DNA of 64,000 bases from Entonaema liquescens (GCA_902805475.1 CADCSX010000002.1:558001-622000), one strand, 5' to 3'; positions 14,301 through 28,456 are shown, numbered from the stretch's first letter. The notes: a model not told the origin generated them from the sequence alone. Made by a program: numbers and translations.

Positions 14301-16787
14301 AAAAAATTTAAAAATAATTTTAAAAATTATAAATATCAGGTTAAAATTTAATAAAAAAAAAATAAAGTAAATTATAAAATTTCTTTATTATTATTTTAAT
14401 AAAAAAATTAAAAAAAAATTTATATATAAAATAAAAATAAATTAAATTATAAAAAAAAATAATTTCTTAAAAAAAATAATATTATAAATATAAAAAATAA
14501 AATAAGATTAAAAATATATTTAAAATATAATTATATTAAAATTTTTATTAAAAAATAAATAATTAAAAAAAATTTATAAATTATTAAAAAAATATAAAAT
14601 TTTAATATTAATTTAAATATATATAAAAAAAATAAAATTAAAAACATTTTTATTTAAACAAAAAATATTTAAAATAAAAATATCGCAATATTAGTATAAA
14701 TAAAAAAAAATAATATATTATATAATAATAAAATATATAGAATTTATAATTTAAAAAAAAATATATAATAAATTAACATTAAAAACATTTAAATTATAAT
14801 ATAATTATAAAAAAATTATAAAAAATAATAAAGAAGTAAATTAAATTATATAATAATTTTTAAAATTAAAAATATTATTAATATATAAATTAATAATTAA
14901 TTTAATAAAAAAAAAAAATTTAAAAATTTAAATTTAAAAAAATTTTAACAGAATTTTAATAAATATAAATAAAGGAAAATATATATATAAAATTATTATA
15001 ATAAAACCGTAAAAATAAATTAATTACAATTTTTTTACATTAAATATAACTTATTATTTAATTTTAAAAAAATTACTATTATTATTAAATAATTTATTAA
15101 TAATAAAAGAAATGTTATTTTTAAATAAATCATTACCCCTTTTAATTTTAAAATTATTAAAAAGTTTTTTAATATTACCATTTTCATTATTATTATTAAC
15201 GTTTTTAACAGCTTTAAAACCTTTAAAAATTTTAATAACTTTAATTTTAATTTTTTTATTTTTTTTATTAAATTTCTTATTTAATTTACTAAAAAATGTA
15301 TTATTTAATCTTTTTTTTTAAAGCTATAAAATTTAAAAAGTTTAAAATAAATAAAAAACTCTTTAAAAAAAAAATATTAGGTTATAATAACATAAATACG
15401 TTTTTTATTAAACTCTTTAATAAATATAATAAAAATTTTATAATAAAATATATATTTTATAATAATTTATTAAATAAATTTATAATTTCCAAATAAAAAT
15501 TAAAGTAAAAAAATAATTATTTATTTAAAAATTTAAAATAAAAAATTAATAATACTAATAAAAAAAAATAAATTAAAAATAATAAAAATTAATTTTATTA
15601 TAATTAAAATAAAAGTATAAATTAAAAATTATATTATATTAATATTATAATTAAATATAATATTAATTACAATTTAAATAATTAATAATTTTAAAATTAT
15701 ATTATTTTATAATTATAATAAATTTACAAATAAATTATTTTACAATAATTGTAAAATATAATTAAATTATATTTAAAATCTAGTAACGGAAAAATACCAT
15801 TTTAAAACAGAAATTAAAAAATATTTAATTTTAAATATTATTAAGAAAAGTTAAAAAAAAAATTATAAAACGCATTAAAGTCTTAAAGTTTCTAATTATT
15901 TTACTTACTTTTTAAAAAAACAATTAATATAAATAAATTCATAAATAATATAAAAAGAAATGTATTAAAATATATCTTATAATAACTTTAATATAATAAT
16001 AATAAATATATTAATTAAAAAAAACTATTAAATAATTAAAACGAAAAAAAAAACTTAAATTATAATTATATTAAAAATAAATTAAATAAAAATAAAATAT
16101 ATAAAATTGAAAATAATAATAATAATTAAAATATTTAAAAAATATATAACTTTAAAACGTAATAAATTTATTATTAAATTTATTATTATTATTATATTAA
16201 AAAAATTAATAGTAAAATATAATAATAAATAAAAAATTAAAAATATAAAATTTAAATAAAAATAAATTTAAATAAAAAAAATAATAAAATTAAAAGGAAA
16301 ATATTAAAAGAAAAAAAAAATAATAATTTTATAATATATGTTAAACGAAACCGTATTTATTAAAAGTATTATTATTATATATTATTAATAAAGTAATTAT
16401 TATATTTTATATAAAGAATAAAATAAAAATAAAATTATTTATAATTTAATAAAAAATAATATATTAAAAAATAATAAAAAAAGTTATTCGATAAAAATAA
16501 TAAAATAATTATTAAATAAAATATAGAAATATAATAAAAATAAATTATATAAAAATAATAAGAATGACTTTATATAATTAAATATATTATTTAATTTATT
16601 AAGGTAATAAGATTTTAATGAAATATAATAACATATAATGTAAATATATAACGAAAATTAAAAATAAACGGAAATAAATTAAGTTTTTTTCGGTAAAAAT
16701 ACGGTTTTTACCCGAAAATTTATTAAAAAATAATATTAATAATACTTTAACCGTAACGGGTTAAATATGTAAACGTAATAGAGTAAA

Positions 16788-16789
<2 letters not shown>

Positions 16790-16822
<33 letters not shown>
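16790..16822 (+). repeat. (AAT)n tail of the LINE
   Basis: Simple AAT repeat closing the LINE 3' end. The approximately 100 bp before it (from about 16,690) match the 3' end of the tRNA-headed element at 43,869-44,729. Confidence 0.8.
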
Positions 16823-16823
<1 letters not shown>

Positions 16824-17289
16824 TTATTATTTAAATAATTTTATAAAATTACAATTAAATTTTTAAAAAAAAATAAATTTAATTATTAATATATTAATTT
16901 TATATAATTATTTTTATAATAATTTATTTTTTTATTAAAAAATTATTAAATTTAAATTTAAATTTTTTTTTTAAAAAAAATAAAAAATATTAAATTATTA
17001 TATTAAATTATTAATTAAATATAAAAATAAAATATTATAAAAAAAATTAAAATAAAAAATAAAAAATAATTATTATTATAACATTTAATAATTTTTAATA
17101 AATTTATTTTTATTATATATATTTTTTATAAAAAATTTAAATAATTATTATAAAAAAAATTATTAATAATAATAATATTAATAATAATAATATTAATAAT
17201 AATTATAATTATTATTTTAATAAAAAATTTATTATATTAAAATTTTAATTTTATTTTTATAAATATAATTAATTTTAATATATTAATTA
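16823..17289. other. AT-rich spacer
   Basis: Between the LINE tail and the inverted-repeat pair. Only AT-saturated DNA with short AAT/ATT runs. Confidence 0.5.
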
Positions 17290-18155
17290 TGAATGATGTT
17301 ATTTCAAGAATATTTTGCCAGACTTATAATGTAAATTACCCCATTAGACATTTATAAATAATTAATAATTAAAATTATTAATAAAATAACATGGTTTTAT
17401 AACTTTTTAAATTTCACAATATAAATAATAAAAAATAAATATTACCAAAATATTATGTTTTTATTTTTAATTAAAAAGAAATAAAGTTAAATATTATAAA
17501 TAATATTAATTTTTATTTTAAATTTATATTTATATAAGAAATTAATTATAATTAAATATTTAATATTGTTAATAATATATGTAATATATATTATTTTATT
17601 ATTTAATAATATCTTTTTTAATTTAAACTATTTATTTATAAAATTAATATTATTAAATATATTTAATTACACTAATTAAATATATATAAATAATTTTTAT
17701 TAAAGATATTAATATTATAAAAAAATGATATAAAAATAACTTTATTTATAAATTAATATAATTTTATTTATAAATTATTAATTTTTTATTTATAAATTAT
17801 TATCTTTATTTACAAATTACCTTATTACTATTTAAAAATTATTAACGTTTATTTATAAATTATTATCTTTTAATTATAAATTATTTTTAAAATAATTTTA
17901 CAAAATACAGTTACATTTTTTTAAAAATAATATTAAATAATTAATTAAAATTTAAATAATAAAAATATCTTAAAATAAATATAAATATTTATTATTGTAA
18001 TTAAAAAATATTAAATTTATTTTAAAATAATAAAGTAAAATTATAAAATTATTAATTTATAATAATATTTATACGTAATTATTAATAATTATAATTTTAA
18101 GTAATTTATATTATAAATTTAATAAGGTAATTTTAAAATAATAATATTTTTAATT
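17290..18155 (+). mobile_element. Arm A of a ~860-bp inverted-repeat pair
   Basis: The left end (GATGTTATTTCAAG then GTAAATTACCCC) is the reverse complement of the right end of arm B (GGGGTAATTTA ... about 19,655). A further inverted copy of the terminus occurs near 18,100-18,155. Internal blocks of TTTATTTATAAATTATTA also match arm B in reverse. Each arm may be a separate MITE-like element with terminal inverted repeats, or the whole may be a foldback element. No transposase frame survives and no target duplication could be fixed. Confidence 0.55.
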
Positions 18156-18796
18156 ATTATTAAGAAAAATTAATATAATATTATAAATTAAAAATAATAT
18201 TTTTAAAATTATTAAATTTTTAATTAAATATTTATTATAAATAATATTTTAATATTATTTAAAAATTAAATATAATAGATTTTATTATAAAAAAATATAT
18301 TATTATAATTTAAAAAATAATTTTATATATAAATTAAAAATAATATTATTTATAAATTATTTTACTAAATAATTATAAATGATTAATATATTAAATAAAT
18401 TAATAATTATTAATAAAATAATATATTATTATTTAAATTTTTAAAAAATTTAAATTTAAAATTTATTTATACATTAAATTTATTTATTTAAATTTTTTAA
18501 AATTAATTATATTATTATAATAAAATTAAAAATTTAAAAAATTTAATTTTATTAAATATATTTTAATATAATAATTATATAAATATATTTATTTTATATT
18601 AAAAACATTATTATTATAAATTATTTAATTATAAATATTATTTTTTTAATTAAAATATAATTATTTAAAAATTAAATATTTTTATTTATAAATTAATTTT
18701 TAAACATTTAATAATATTTTTTTTAAATTATAATATTATTTAATAAAAATTATATTTTTTAATCATTTCTTTTATAAAATTTAAATAATATAAATT

Positions 18797-19655
18797 ATAA
18801 ATGATACTATTTCAAAATTACCTTACCGAACTTACAATACAAATTATTTAAAATTACAATTACCAACAATTACATACAAATATTATTATAAATTAACAAC
18901 TATACAATTTTACCTTATCATTTTAAATTAAATTTAATATTTCTTAACTATAATAATAAATATTTACATTTATTTTAAAATATTTTTATTATTTAAATTT
19001 TAATTAATTAATTAATATTAATTTTAAAAAAATATAACCGTATTTTATAAACTTATTTTAAAAATAATTTATAATTAAAAAATAATAATTTATAAATAAA
19101 TATTAATAATTTTTAAATAATAATAAAATAATTTATAAATAAAAATTAATAATTTATAAATAAAATTATATTAATTTATAAATAAAAATATTTTTATATT
19201 ATTTTTTTATAATATTAATACTTTTAATAAAAGTTATTTATATATATTTAATTAATATAATTATATATATTTAATACTATTATTTTTATAAATATTATAT
19301 ATAAATTAAGTAAAATATTATTAAATAACAAAATAATGTGTGCCACACATATTATTAATAATATTAAATATTTAAATATAATTAATTTTATATATAAATA
19401 TAAATTTAAAATAAATTTTAATATTATTTATAATATTTACCTTTATTTTTCTTTAAATATAAAAATAAAAATGTAATATTTTTATAATATTTATTTTTTA
19501 TTATTTATATTATAAAATTTAAAAAGGTTATAAAATTATGTTATTTTATTAATAATTTTAATTACTAATTATTTATAAGTATTTAATGGGGTAATTTATA
19601 TTATAGGTTCGGTAAGGTAATTTTAAAATAATATTATTTTAAAATTAAAATATTT
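18797..19655 (-). mobile_element. Arm B of the ~860-bp inverted-repeat pair
   Basis: Reverse-complement relative of arm A, separated from it by about 640 bp. It starts GATACTATTTCAAAATTACC and ends near GGTAATTTTAAAATAATATT. Within it, 19,336-19,351 keeps an un-mutated near-palindrome ATGTGTGCCACACAT, although the CpA steps in it are preferred RIP targets. Confidence 0.55.
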
Positions 19656-19680
19656 TAAATATATATATATAAATAATTAT

Positions 19681-19781
19681 TATAAAATAATTTTATAAAA
19701 TAAAATAATTTTTAATTTTTTTAAAATTTAATAAATTAAAAGTTTGTTAAATTTTAATTAATAATTATATATTAAATTTAA
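19681..19781 (-). mobile_element. Truncated RIP-saturated copy of the 146-bp element
   Basis: The first ~100 positions align with the fresh inverted copies by transitions only (TGTAAAGCAGTTTTG has become TATAAAATAATTTTA). The remaining ~45 bp are missing. Confidence 0.6.
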
Positions 19782-22700
19782 AAATAATAAATTTAAATAT
19801 ATATAATTAATAAATAAAAATAAAAATTTTATTAAAATTAAATAAATATTTATAATTAAATTAAATATTAAAGTTAATAAAATAAAAATGAAAAATATTT
19901 ATAGAAAATAAATTAATATAATAAATAAAAAAATTAATAATAAAAATCAAAAAGTTAATAAATAAAATTTAAAAAAATTAAAAATTATTAAATATAATTT
20001 ATAAATTAATAATTTATATAAATTAATAATTTAAAAATCGATATTTTTTATAAAAAATTATAATTTTTATAATTAAATTGTATTAAATTAATAAAAAAAA
20101 TTTAATTATTATTATTATTTATTTTTATTTTTTTTTAATAAATTTATATATTATAATTTATATTACTGTAAATTTTATAGTATTAAAAATTTTATTATTA
20201 TTTTTTAAATAATTTTTTTAACGTATATTTAATTATTTAAATTATTATTATTAAATTTTTTTTATATAATATATTAATTATTTTTTTTTAAATAAAAAAT
20301 ATTTTTTATTATAATTATTTATTTTTTAATTATTAATATTTAAAAAATATATAATTTATTTTTTAAAGATTTCAAAAAAAAAATTTAATAATATTATTTT
20401 ATTTAATTTATTAATAATAATTATAAATTAAATTAATAAATTAAAATAATAATTTATAATTTTATTTTTAATATAAATAAATTAATAAATTATTTTATTA
20501 AAATTATTTAATATTTTTAAAATTTAAAATAAATTAAAAAATTTAAAATTTGAAATAAATATTTAAATAATTTAAATAACGTTATATTTTAAAATAATTT
20601 TATTTATATTTAACAAAATTACCTTAATAATTTCGAATTTAATTTAAATATTTATAAATGTAAAAATAATTTTGTATGTTTATTAAAACGTAAGAAAAAA
20701 ATCTTTTTTTTAATATAAATAAAATTATAATATATTAAATTTTTAATTATTAATTTGTACGCGTATTTTAAAATTAAAAAAATAATTATATTTAAAAATT
20801 AAAATTTATGAAATAAATAAATAAATATATAAAAATATACGATATTATTATTATAATAATATTTTCAAAATTTTATTAATATATAATTTTTATAATTATT
20901 AAAAATTAAAAATTATCTATAATTTATTATATATTTTTTTATATATTTATTAAAATATTTTAACTATTTTAAATTAAATTAATTTATTATTTAATTATTA
21001 TTAAAAAATTTAATTATTTAATTAAAAAAAAATTTATTATTATAATATTAAAATATAAAATAAATTTTATTTATAATAATAATAAAAAATAAAATTATTT
21101 AATTTTAAAAATTAATAAATTAAATTATTATAAATTATTTTTTATTATTTTTTATTATTAAATAAAATTAATAATAATATTTTAAATTTATAATAATTAT
21201 ATTTATAATAATTATTTTTATTTTAAAATTTATTTTATCGAAATTATATATATTATCAAACGTAATTTTTTTTTAATTATAACTTTAATAAAATTAAATT
21301 AAATTTAATAAACTTTAAAACTTTCATAAAAAACTTTTTAATAATTTATTTAATAATTTATTTAATAATTTATTTAATAATTTAAATATATTTTAAATTT
21401 AAAATATTATTATATAAAAATAAAAATCTAATTAACATTAACATAATTACCATCACATTTAATTAATAATATATTAACCATTTTTTTAACATAAATAATT
21501 TAAAAAAAAAAATATTTATACATTTAATTTAATTATACATTTAATTACCATATTTTCTTTTAATTTATTTAATTTTTAATATAATTTAATTATATTAACA
21601 TATTATTAATATTTATTAATTTTTCTATATAATATTTTATATAAAATTAAAAGAAATTTATATTATACATTTTATATTAAAATTTTTCTTTTATTTAATA
21701 ATAATAAATATTAATTATATTTTAATTTTTTTAAAAATTTAAAATATTATAAATTAATTAAATTACTAATATTTAAAATTAAAAAATAATATTTTAATAT
21801 AAAAATAAACTATTAATTTATATAGGCCGTTAATTCGTAAAATACATTATATAACATTAAAATTTTTAAATAAAAAAAATTTATTATTAAAATATTATTT
21901 ATTAAAGATTATTATCATTAACAAAATTAAATTAACTATATATATTAATATAAATTAATTAAAGATTTTTATGAAAAATTATAAAATTTATAAATTAAAA
22001 AATTTAATTTATATTTAAATTTTTAATAAAATTTAAAAAAATAAATAAAAATTAATTAATATTGAAATTAATATATAAATATATTAATATAATATATAAT
22101 TTAATTTAATTTATTATTAAATATAAAATTTTATAAAAAAATATAATATAAATATTAATTAATTAAAATAAATTATAATAATAGTAATCTATTTTTTTAA
22201 AATAAACATATATTAATTATTTAAAAATAAACATATATTAATTATTTAAAAATAATTTAAAAATTTTAAAAATAAATTTTAATAATAATAAAAATGATAG
22301 TTTTAATTAAAATAATAATAATAATTTTAATTATATATTTAAATTTAATATTACGTTTTTAAAAATATTATATTTAATATATAATATAATAATAATTAAA
22401 ACAAATTATTTTCTTTAATTAAAATAAAGAAATAATTATTATTTTTTAAAAAATAAAATTGGAAATTATTAACGATATAATTATAAATATATATATTATT
22501 ATAATATAAAAAAAATTAATATAATATAAATAATAAAAAGATTTAATAATAATAATGTTAATAATAAATTTTTAAAATAAAAACGAATAAAGATTTTAAA
22601 AATTACTAAAAAAATAAATATTTCTTTTTTTAAAAATAAATTAGTAAATTTAAAAATATAATATTTAAAAAAATGTATTAAAAATATTATTTAAAAACAG

Positions 22701-23350
22701 TATTAATTATTATAATATATCTCTATGTTTTAATTATAAAATTATTATTATAATTAATAATTATAATATTTAATATAATTAAAGTATAATTAAATTATTT
22801 AAAAATAAAAAAAATAATTATAAATTTTATTAATAATTAATAAAATAAATATAAAATTAAATAAATATATTTATTAAATATTAAAAAATAAAATATTATT
22901 AAATAAAATATTTAATAATATATATAAAAATAATAAAATAAAATATATAAAAAAGTTAATATTATTTAATTATTTAATATTTATAATATAATAAATAATT
23001 AATAATAAAAAGAAATATTTAATTATTAATTTAAAATTATTTAATTATCATATATTAATTAATATTTATTTATTATTATATTAAAAAATTATTAATAAAA
23101 TAAAAAAACGAAAATATTTTATTATAATAAATAATTTACCTTTTTTTTATTAATTATTAATAATATAAAAATATATTAATTAAATAATAATTTTTTCGTT
23201 AAAACAATTTAAAATTTTTTTAATTTTTAATTAATAATTTATAAATTAAAAATTATTATTTTTTAATAACTTTTTTAAAATTTATATTAATAATATAATA
23301 ATTTATAATTATGTAATAAAAATATATAAATAATATTTATATAAAATATT
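19782..23350. other. AT-rich stretch with a 12-bp tandem repeat
   Basis: No gene is recognised. A short tandem array of AATAATTTATTT units lies at about 21,344-21,395. The rest is AT-saturated DNA of unknown origin. Confidence 0.5.
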
Positions 23351-23364
23351 ATAATTATTTAATA

Positions 23365-24196
23365 AGTGGTTTAACGTAATGGTTTAACGTTTGGCATTTT
23401 TTTTTAAAAAAGGATAGGTTTAAATCTTGTAATTATTATAAACTTTTTAATTTTTTAATAAAAAGCCAGATTATTGTTAAAATAGCCACGTAAAACAGAT
23501 ATATCAATAAATAAGTTTTTCCTTCTTATAAAAATTTAAATATAATATTATAAAATTATTTAAATAATAAATTATATTAAAGTTTAAATATTTAAAAAAA
23601 TAATAAACTTTTAAATTATTAAATAAAATATTATTATTTTAATTATAATTTATATTTTAAATTATAATTTTATTTATTATATAAAAAACTAAAAAACTTT
23701 TTTTTTATATAAATATTAAAAAAACTTTATTTCGAGAAAATTAAAAATATATTCCGAAATATTATTATTTTAAATATTATTAAATTAAAAAAAATTAATA
23801 ATTCGAAAAAATATATATAAAAATATATTTAATAAAATATATAACATTATTAATAAAAATATTATTTTAAAAAATTTTTAATTAATAATAATTTAATTAA
23901 AAACTTATAATATAATATTTAAATTTTATAATTTAATTAAAAAAAATAACTTATAATTAAAAAAAATTATAAAATTAATTAATAATATTAATTTTATATA
24001 TAAATAAAAATAATTATAAAATAACGAATTATAAATGTAACGTAAAAAAAAAAAAAAAAAAATAAGTTTTTTCTGATATAAACATAGTTTTTAACCGAAT
24101 ATAATTACTTAATAAAAACATTAACAATACTTTATTACAAAATAATATAACTATATAAATATAACAGAATAAAAATAAATAAATAAATAAATAAAA
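23365..24196 (+). mobile_element. RIP-destroyed full-length copy of the tRNA-headed SINE-like element
   Basis: This 832-bp stretch aligns end to end with the reverse complement of the GC-rich island at 43,869-44,729, almost purely by C-to-T and G-to-A changes. The tRNA-like start GGTGGTTTGGCGC is now AGTGGTTTAACGT. The tail ends in (AAAT)n. Flanks carry a 14-bp target duplication, ATAATTATTTAATA (23,351-23,364) and ATAATTATTCAATA (24,197-24,210), whose one mismatch is itself a C/T transition. The Pol III A and B boxes are destroyed. Confidence 0.85.
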
Positions 24197-24210
24197 ATAA
24201 TTATTCAATA

Positions 24211-26884
24211 ATATTAAATAAATTTTAAATTAAAAAAATTTATTTCAAAATTATTTATTAATAAAATTATTTAATTTTATTATTAATAATATAAATATTA
24301 TTATTATATAAAAAAAATTAATATAATATAAAAATTTAAAATATTTATAATATTATTTATATTAAAAATATATATTAAAATAATAAAGTTTTAATAAAAA
24401 TATATTTTGTAATATATATAAAATGTTAAATTTTTATAATAATAAAATGAAAAAATGGTAAAATATTAATAATTATTTTAATAAAGAAAAAATATATAAT
24501 AAAAACGTTATTTGAATTTATATAAATTAAAATAAAATTATTTAAAATTTTATAAAAGAATTAATAAATTTAATAATGTTAAATTATTAAAATAGCAAAA
24601 AAATAATATATTTAAAAATTAATAAATTTAAAAAATAAAAATTTAATATATTTTCTTTTATTTAAAAAAGTTTTAAAATATTTAAATAATATTAATTAAT
24701 AATATTTTTATTTAAAGTATTAATAGAAACTAAAATTTAAAATTAAATATTTTATATAAATATATTAATAAATTCAAATTTATTTATAATTATTTACGCA
24801 TTTAATTATTATATTAATAAATTAATAAATTAATAAATTATTAAATTATTAAATTATTAAATTATTAAATTATTAAATTATTAAATTATTAAATTATTAA
24901 ATTATTAAATTATTAAATTATTAAATTATTAAATTATTAAATTATTAAAAATATTATAAAATAAATAATTTTTAAAATATTTAATAAAAATAAAATAAAT
25001 ATTAAATTAATAATAATATTTACAGATTTATTATAATTTTATTTAAATATATATTATATTTAAAAATAATTAAAGATAATATTTAATATATTATTATAAT
25101 TATTAATAATAATAAAAAACAAATAAAAAATAATATTATAAAAATTATATTAAAGAATATTATAAAGAATTTTGGTTATATTATAATTAAAATAACAATT
25201 AATAACATATTTAAATTTTATATTATTTAAATTTTATATAATTTAAAGTTATAAAAAAGATAAATAATTAAAACAATTGCGAAAAACATTTTAATTAATT
25301 AAAAAAACCAACAAAAATATAATTAAATATTTTTTTTATAAATTATAAAATAAATTATTATGTTATATATTAAATATAAGTTAAAAATAATTAATAACTT
25401 TATTAAATTACATATAAAATTTATTAAAAATAATATATAATAAATAATATTATTTTAAATTAAAACCAATATTTTATAATTTATAAAATATTAATATATA
25501 AAGTTTAATAAAGAAAATTAAAAAATATATATAATAATACTTGAAATATTAAAAAAATTATAATAATAAATGAAAAATAAATAATAAATTATTATTAATT
25601 AATTTAATAATTATATTTTACCATATAATAATATAAGATTTTATTATTAATTTATTTAAAATATTAATAAAAAATATATTATATATGATAAAAACTTTTT
25701 AAAATTATAATATAATAATAATAATCATTATTTATAAATTTAATAAAAAAGTTATTTTAATATTAAATTATATTAAATATAAAATAATTTATTAAATTTT
25801 ATTAATATTATAATATTTTTTATTATGTAATTAAAAACTATTAACGAAAATAATATTTAATTAAAATTTTAAATTTATATTTAAATTTTAATGAATATTA
25901 TTTATAAAATTAAAAATAAAATTTATTATATTGAAAAATTATTACTTATAAATTAATAATTAATTAAAAAAAACAATCAAAATATTAAAACGGGTATATA
26001 ATATTATTATTTACTTTTATTTAAATTATAAATTAATATTATTTTGATTTTATAATATAATTTAAATAATATTAAATTAATAATATTAAAATAAAGTTTA
26101 AATAAAATAATATATAATTTTAAATTTTCAATACTTATATTAATTATAAAAATATTTAATAATAATTTTAATGTAAAAAATATATTACATAATTTATATG
26201 AAAAAAAGATTAAAATAAGAATTAATTTCGTAACAGTAAATATAAAAATATAATATAATAAAGTTTATAAATTTATAAAATAAATAATGGAAAATATAAT
26301 TTATTTTTAATTGTATTAAAAATATATTTTATTAAATAAACCATTATAAAAATAATTAATCTAATATGTTAAACCATTATTAATTATATAATATATTAAT
26401 AATTTAATTTATAAATTAAATATTTTATTATTTTAAAAATTTTATAAAATAATTTTTATAATTTAATTATATAAAATATTATAAAAAGTAATAATAAAAA
26501 TTAAATATTATATAAAATTAAAACTTTTTAAAAATATTAAGTTAATAAATAAAAATAAATTAATTATTGAAGATTTAATTTAATTGAAAAATTATATTTT
26601 AATATATGATTAATAATATTTAATCAAATTATTTATATAAAATATAATAATTTTATAATATTATTAAAGCTAAAATTATTAAAAATTGTTAATTAGAATA
26701 AAAAAAAAGTTAATTAAAAAAAATTAAATTAATTAAAATAATAGCAAAATTAATTAAAATAATAATAAAATTACTTTTAATTAAAAAAAATATAATAAAA
26801 TATAATTAATTAAAACTTTTTAAAATTTATTTAAATAAATATAAAAGATTTATATTATTATTTTTTACTAATAATAAGTAATAT
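24211..26884. other. AT-rich stretch with an 8-bp satellite
   Basis: No gene is recognised. Contains the AAATTATT tandem array listed separately. Confidence 0.5.
24813..24948. repeat. Tandem array of AAATTATT (8 bp)
   Basis: More than a dozen near-perfect 8-bp units, starting as AAATTAAT and settling into AAATTATT. Simple satellite expansion within RIP-mutated DNA. Confidence 0.85.
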
Positions 26885-27780
26885 ATAATTAAAATTTTAA
26901 TAATTTAAAATAAATTTTATAATAATTTAAAAAATATTTATATTATATTAATTTATTATATTAAAATAAATATATAATATATTTTTATTAAAATAATTAA
27001 TAAATTAAATAAATATTAAATTTATAATTAATTTAATATAATAATTATATATAAAATTATTTAAAAGAAATTATTTTATATTTATAAAATTTATATTAAA
27101 AAATTTAAAAAATAATTTAATTGTAAAAATGTGGTTACTTGTGGGCCTTACAAGGAAAACTTTACATGTACCCTAAAGTTAGTCTAATTTTGCGCTAGTA
27201 TGTGGGCCACCATACTATTATGGAAGTCCCCACAACCCATGTTACATAACTCAATTTTACAACTAATTAATATAACTATCGGATTTTTTCATTAATATAT
27301 TAATAAATATATTTAATTATTATTTTATAAAAAAAATTAAAAGTTTTTTAAATAATTAATAATATTTAATATAAATTAAGAATTATATTTATAAAAATTA
27401 ATAAAATATTATATATTTTTAAATTAATTTAAATATGTTAATTATTTAATAAAATTTAAAAAAAAACTTTAATAAATTATTATATTTATAAAAAAAATAA
27501 AATAAATTTAAAATAATATATATTAAAAATTTACGTTAAAAATTTATAAATAATAAATTAAAATAAAATTTTAATAAATTATTATTATTTATTAAAAAAT
27601 AGTTAAAATAATAAAAAATAATAAATAAAAATGAAAAAATATATTTATATATAATAAATTATAATATTTAAAAAATATTAAATATTATTTAAATAATATA
27701 TTAAAAATTTAATAAAAAAATAAATTAAATAAAAATAAAAATAAAATTAGTTTTTAATATTTTAAATTATAAAATTAATA
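26885..27780. repeat. Copy 1 of a dispersed AT-rich repeat
   Basis: Aligns over most of its length with 46,190-47,000. Copy 1 is interrupted by the GC-richer insert at 27,121-27,287; copy 2 by a 146-bp element at 46,616-46,761. At about 27,515 copy 1 shows the uninterrupted site (a single AATAT) where copy 2 has the insertion. Its transposon class cannot be read. Confidence 0.6.
27121..27287. mobile_element. Short un-RIPped insert with inverted ends
   Basis: A patch of normal composition in AT-saturated DNA. It opens TTGTAAAA and a matching TTTTACAA lies at 27,255-27,262, an 8-bp terminal inverted repeat for a 142-bp unit. The non-homologous insert relative to the sister repeat runs on to about 27,287. 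Inside are two small stem-loops: CTTGT...ACAAG (27,139-27,155 region) and AGTATG...CATACT around TGGGCCA (27,198-27,218 region). Family unknown; the target duplication is ambiguous. Confidence 0.55.
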
Positions 27781-28310
27781 ATATATTAATAATAAATAAA
27801 AAATTATTAAAAAAGTTAAATATTTAAATAAAATAAAAAAATTTATAATTATTATTAAAATTAATAAAATCAAATATAAATAATAAATAAAAGTTTTTTA
27901 AAATATAATTATAATTATTAATAAAATTAAAAATAAATTATTTTAATATAAAATATTATTTTAATATAATTAATTATAAAATTAATATTTATAATATTTA
28001 TTAATTAAAAATGTAAAATAATATTTTATAAAAATTAAATAATATATATATATATAAATTAATTATATATATTTTTAATAAATTAAAAATAATTTATAAA
28101 TTAATAATAAAAATAAAAATAATATTTTTTCTTTTATAAAAAGTAATTATTAAAAAAGATTAAAATTAATTTATTTTATTTTATTATTAATTTAAATAAT
28201 ATAATTTATAAGTTAATAATTTATATGGATTAATAGTTTATTTTTATATTAAAATATTATTTTTTAATTTTAAATATTAATAATTTAATTAATTTATAAT
28301 ATTTTAAATT

Positions 28311-28456
28311 TGTAAAGCAATTTTGCAAGATGAAATTAAAGTTGATTCTCTCAAAATCTAACAAATCAAAAATCTGTTAAATTTTAACTAATAACTATAT
28401 ATTAAACTTTACATTAAACTTTAATTTTACAGATATATGTTAGGCGCAGCTTAACA
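28311..28456 (-). mobile_element. Solo-LTR-like element, 146 bp, TSD AAATT
   Basis: Starts TGTAAAGCAATTTTGC and ends GCGCAGCTTAACA. Flanked by AAATT on both sides (28,306-28,310 and 28,457-28,461). Moderately RIP-touched in the hairpin region but with intact termini. Confidence 0.8.

Noticed and set aside
15112..15496. Two small hydrophobic or lysine-rich frames
   Set aside because: They lie in RIP-mutated LINE DNA; composition alone gives Leu/Phe- and Lys/Asn-rich frames. The homologous copy near 43.8/44.8 kb does not keep them as genes.
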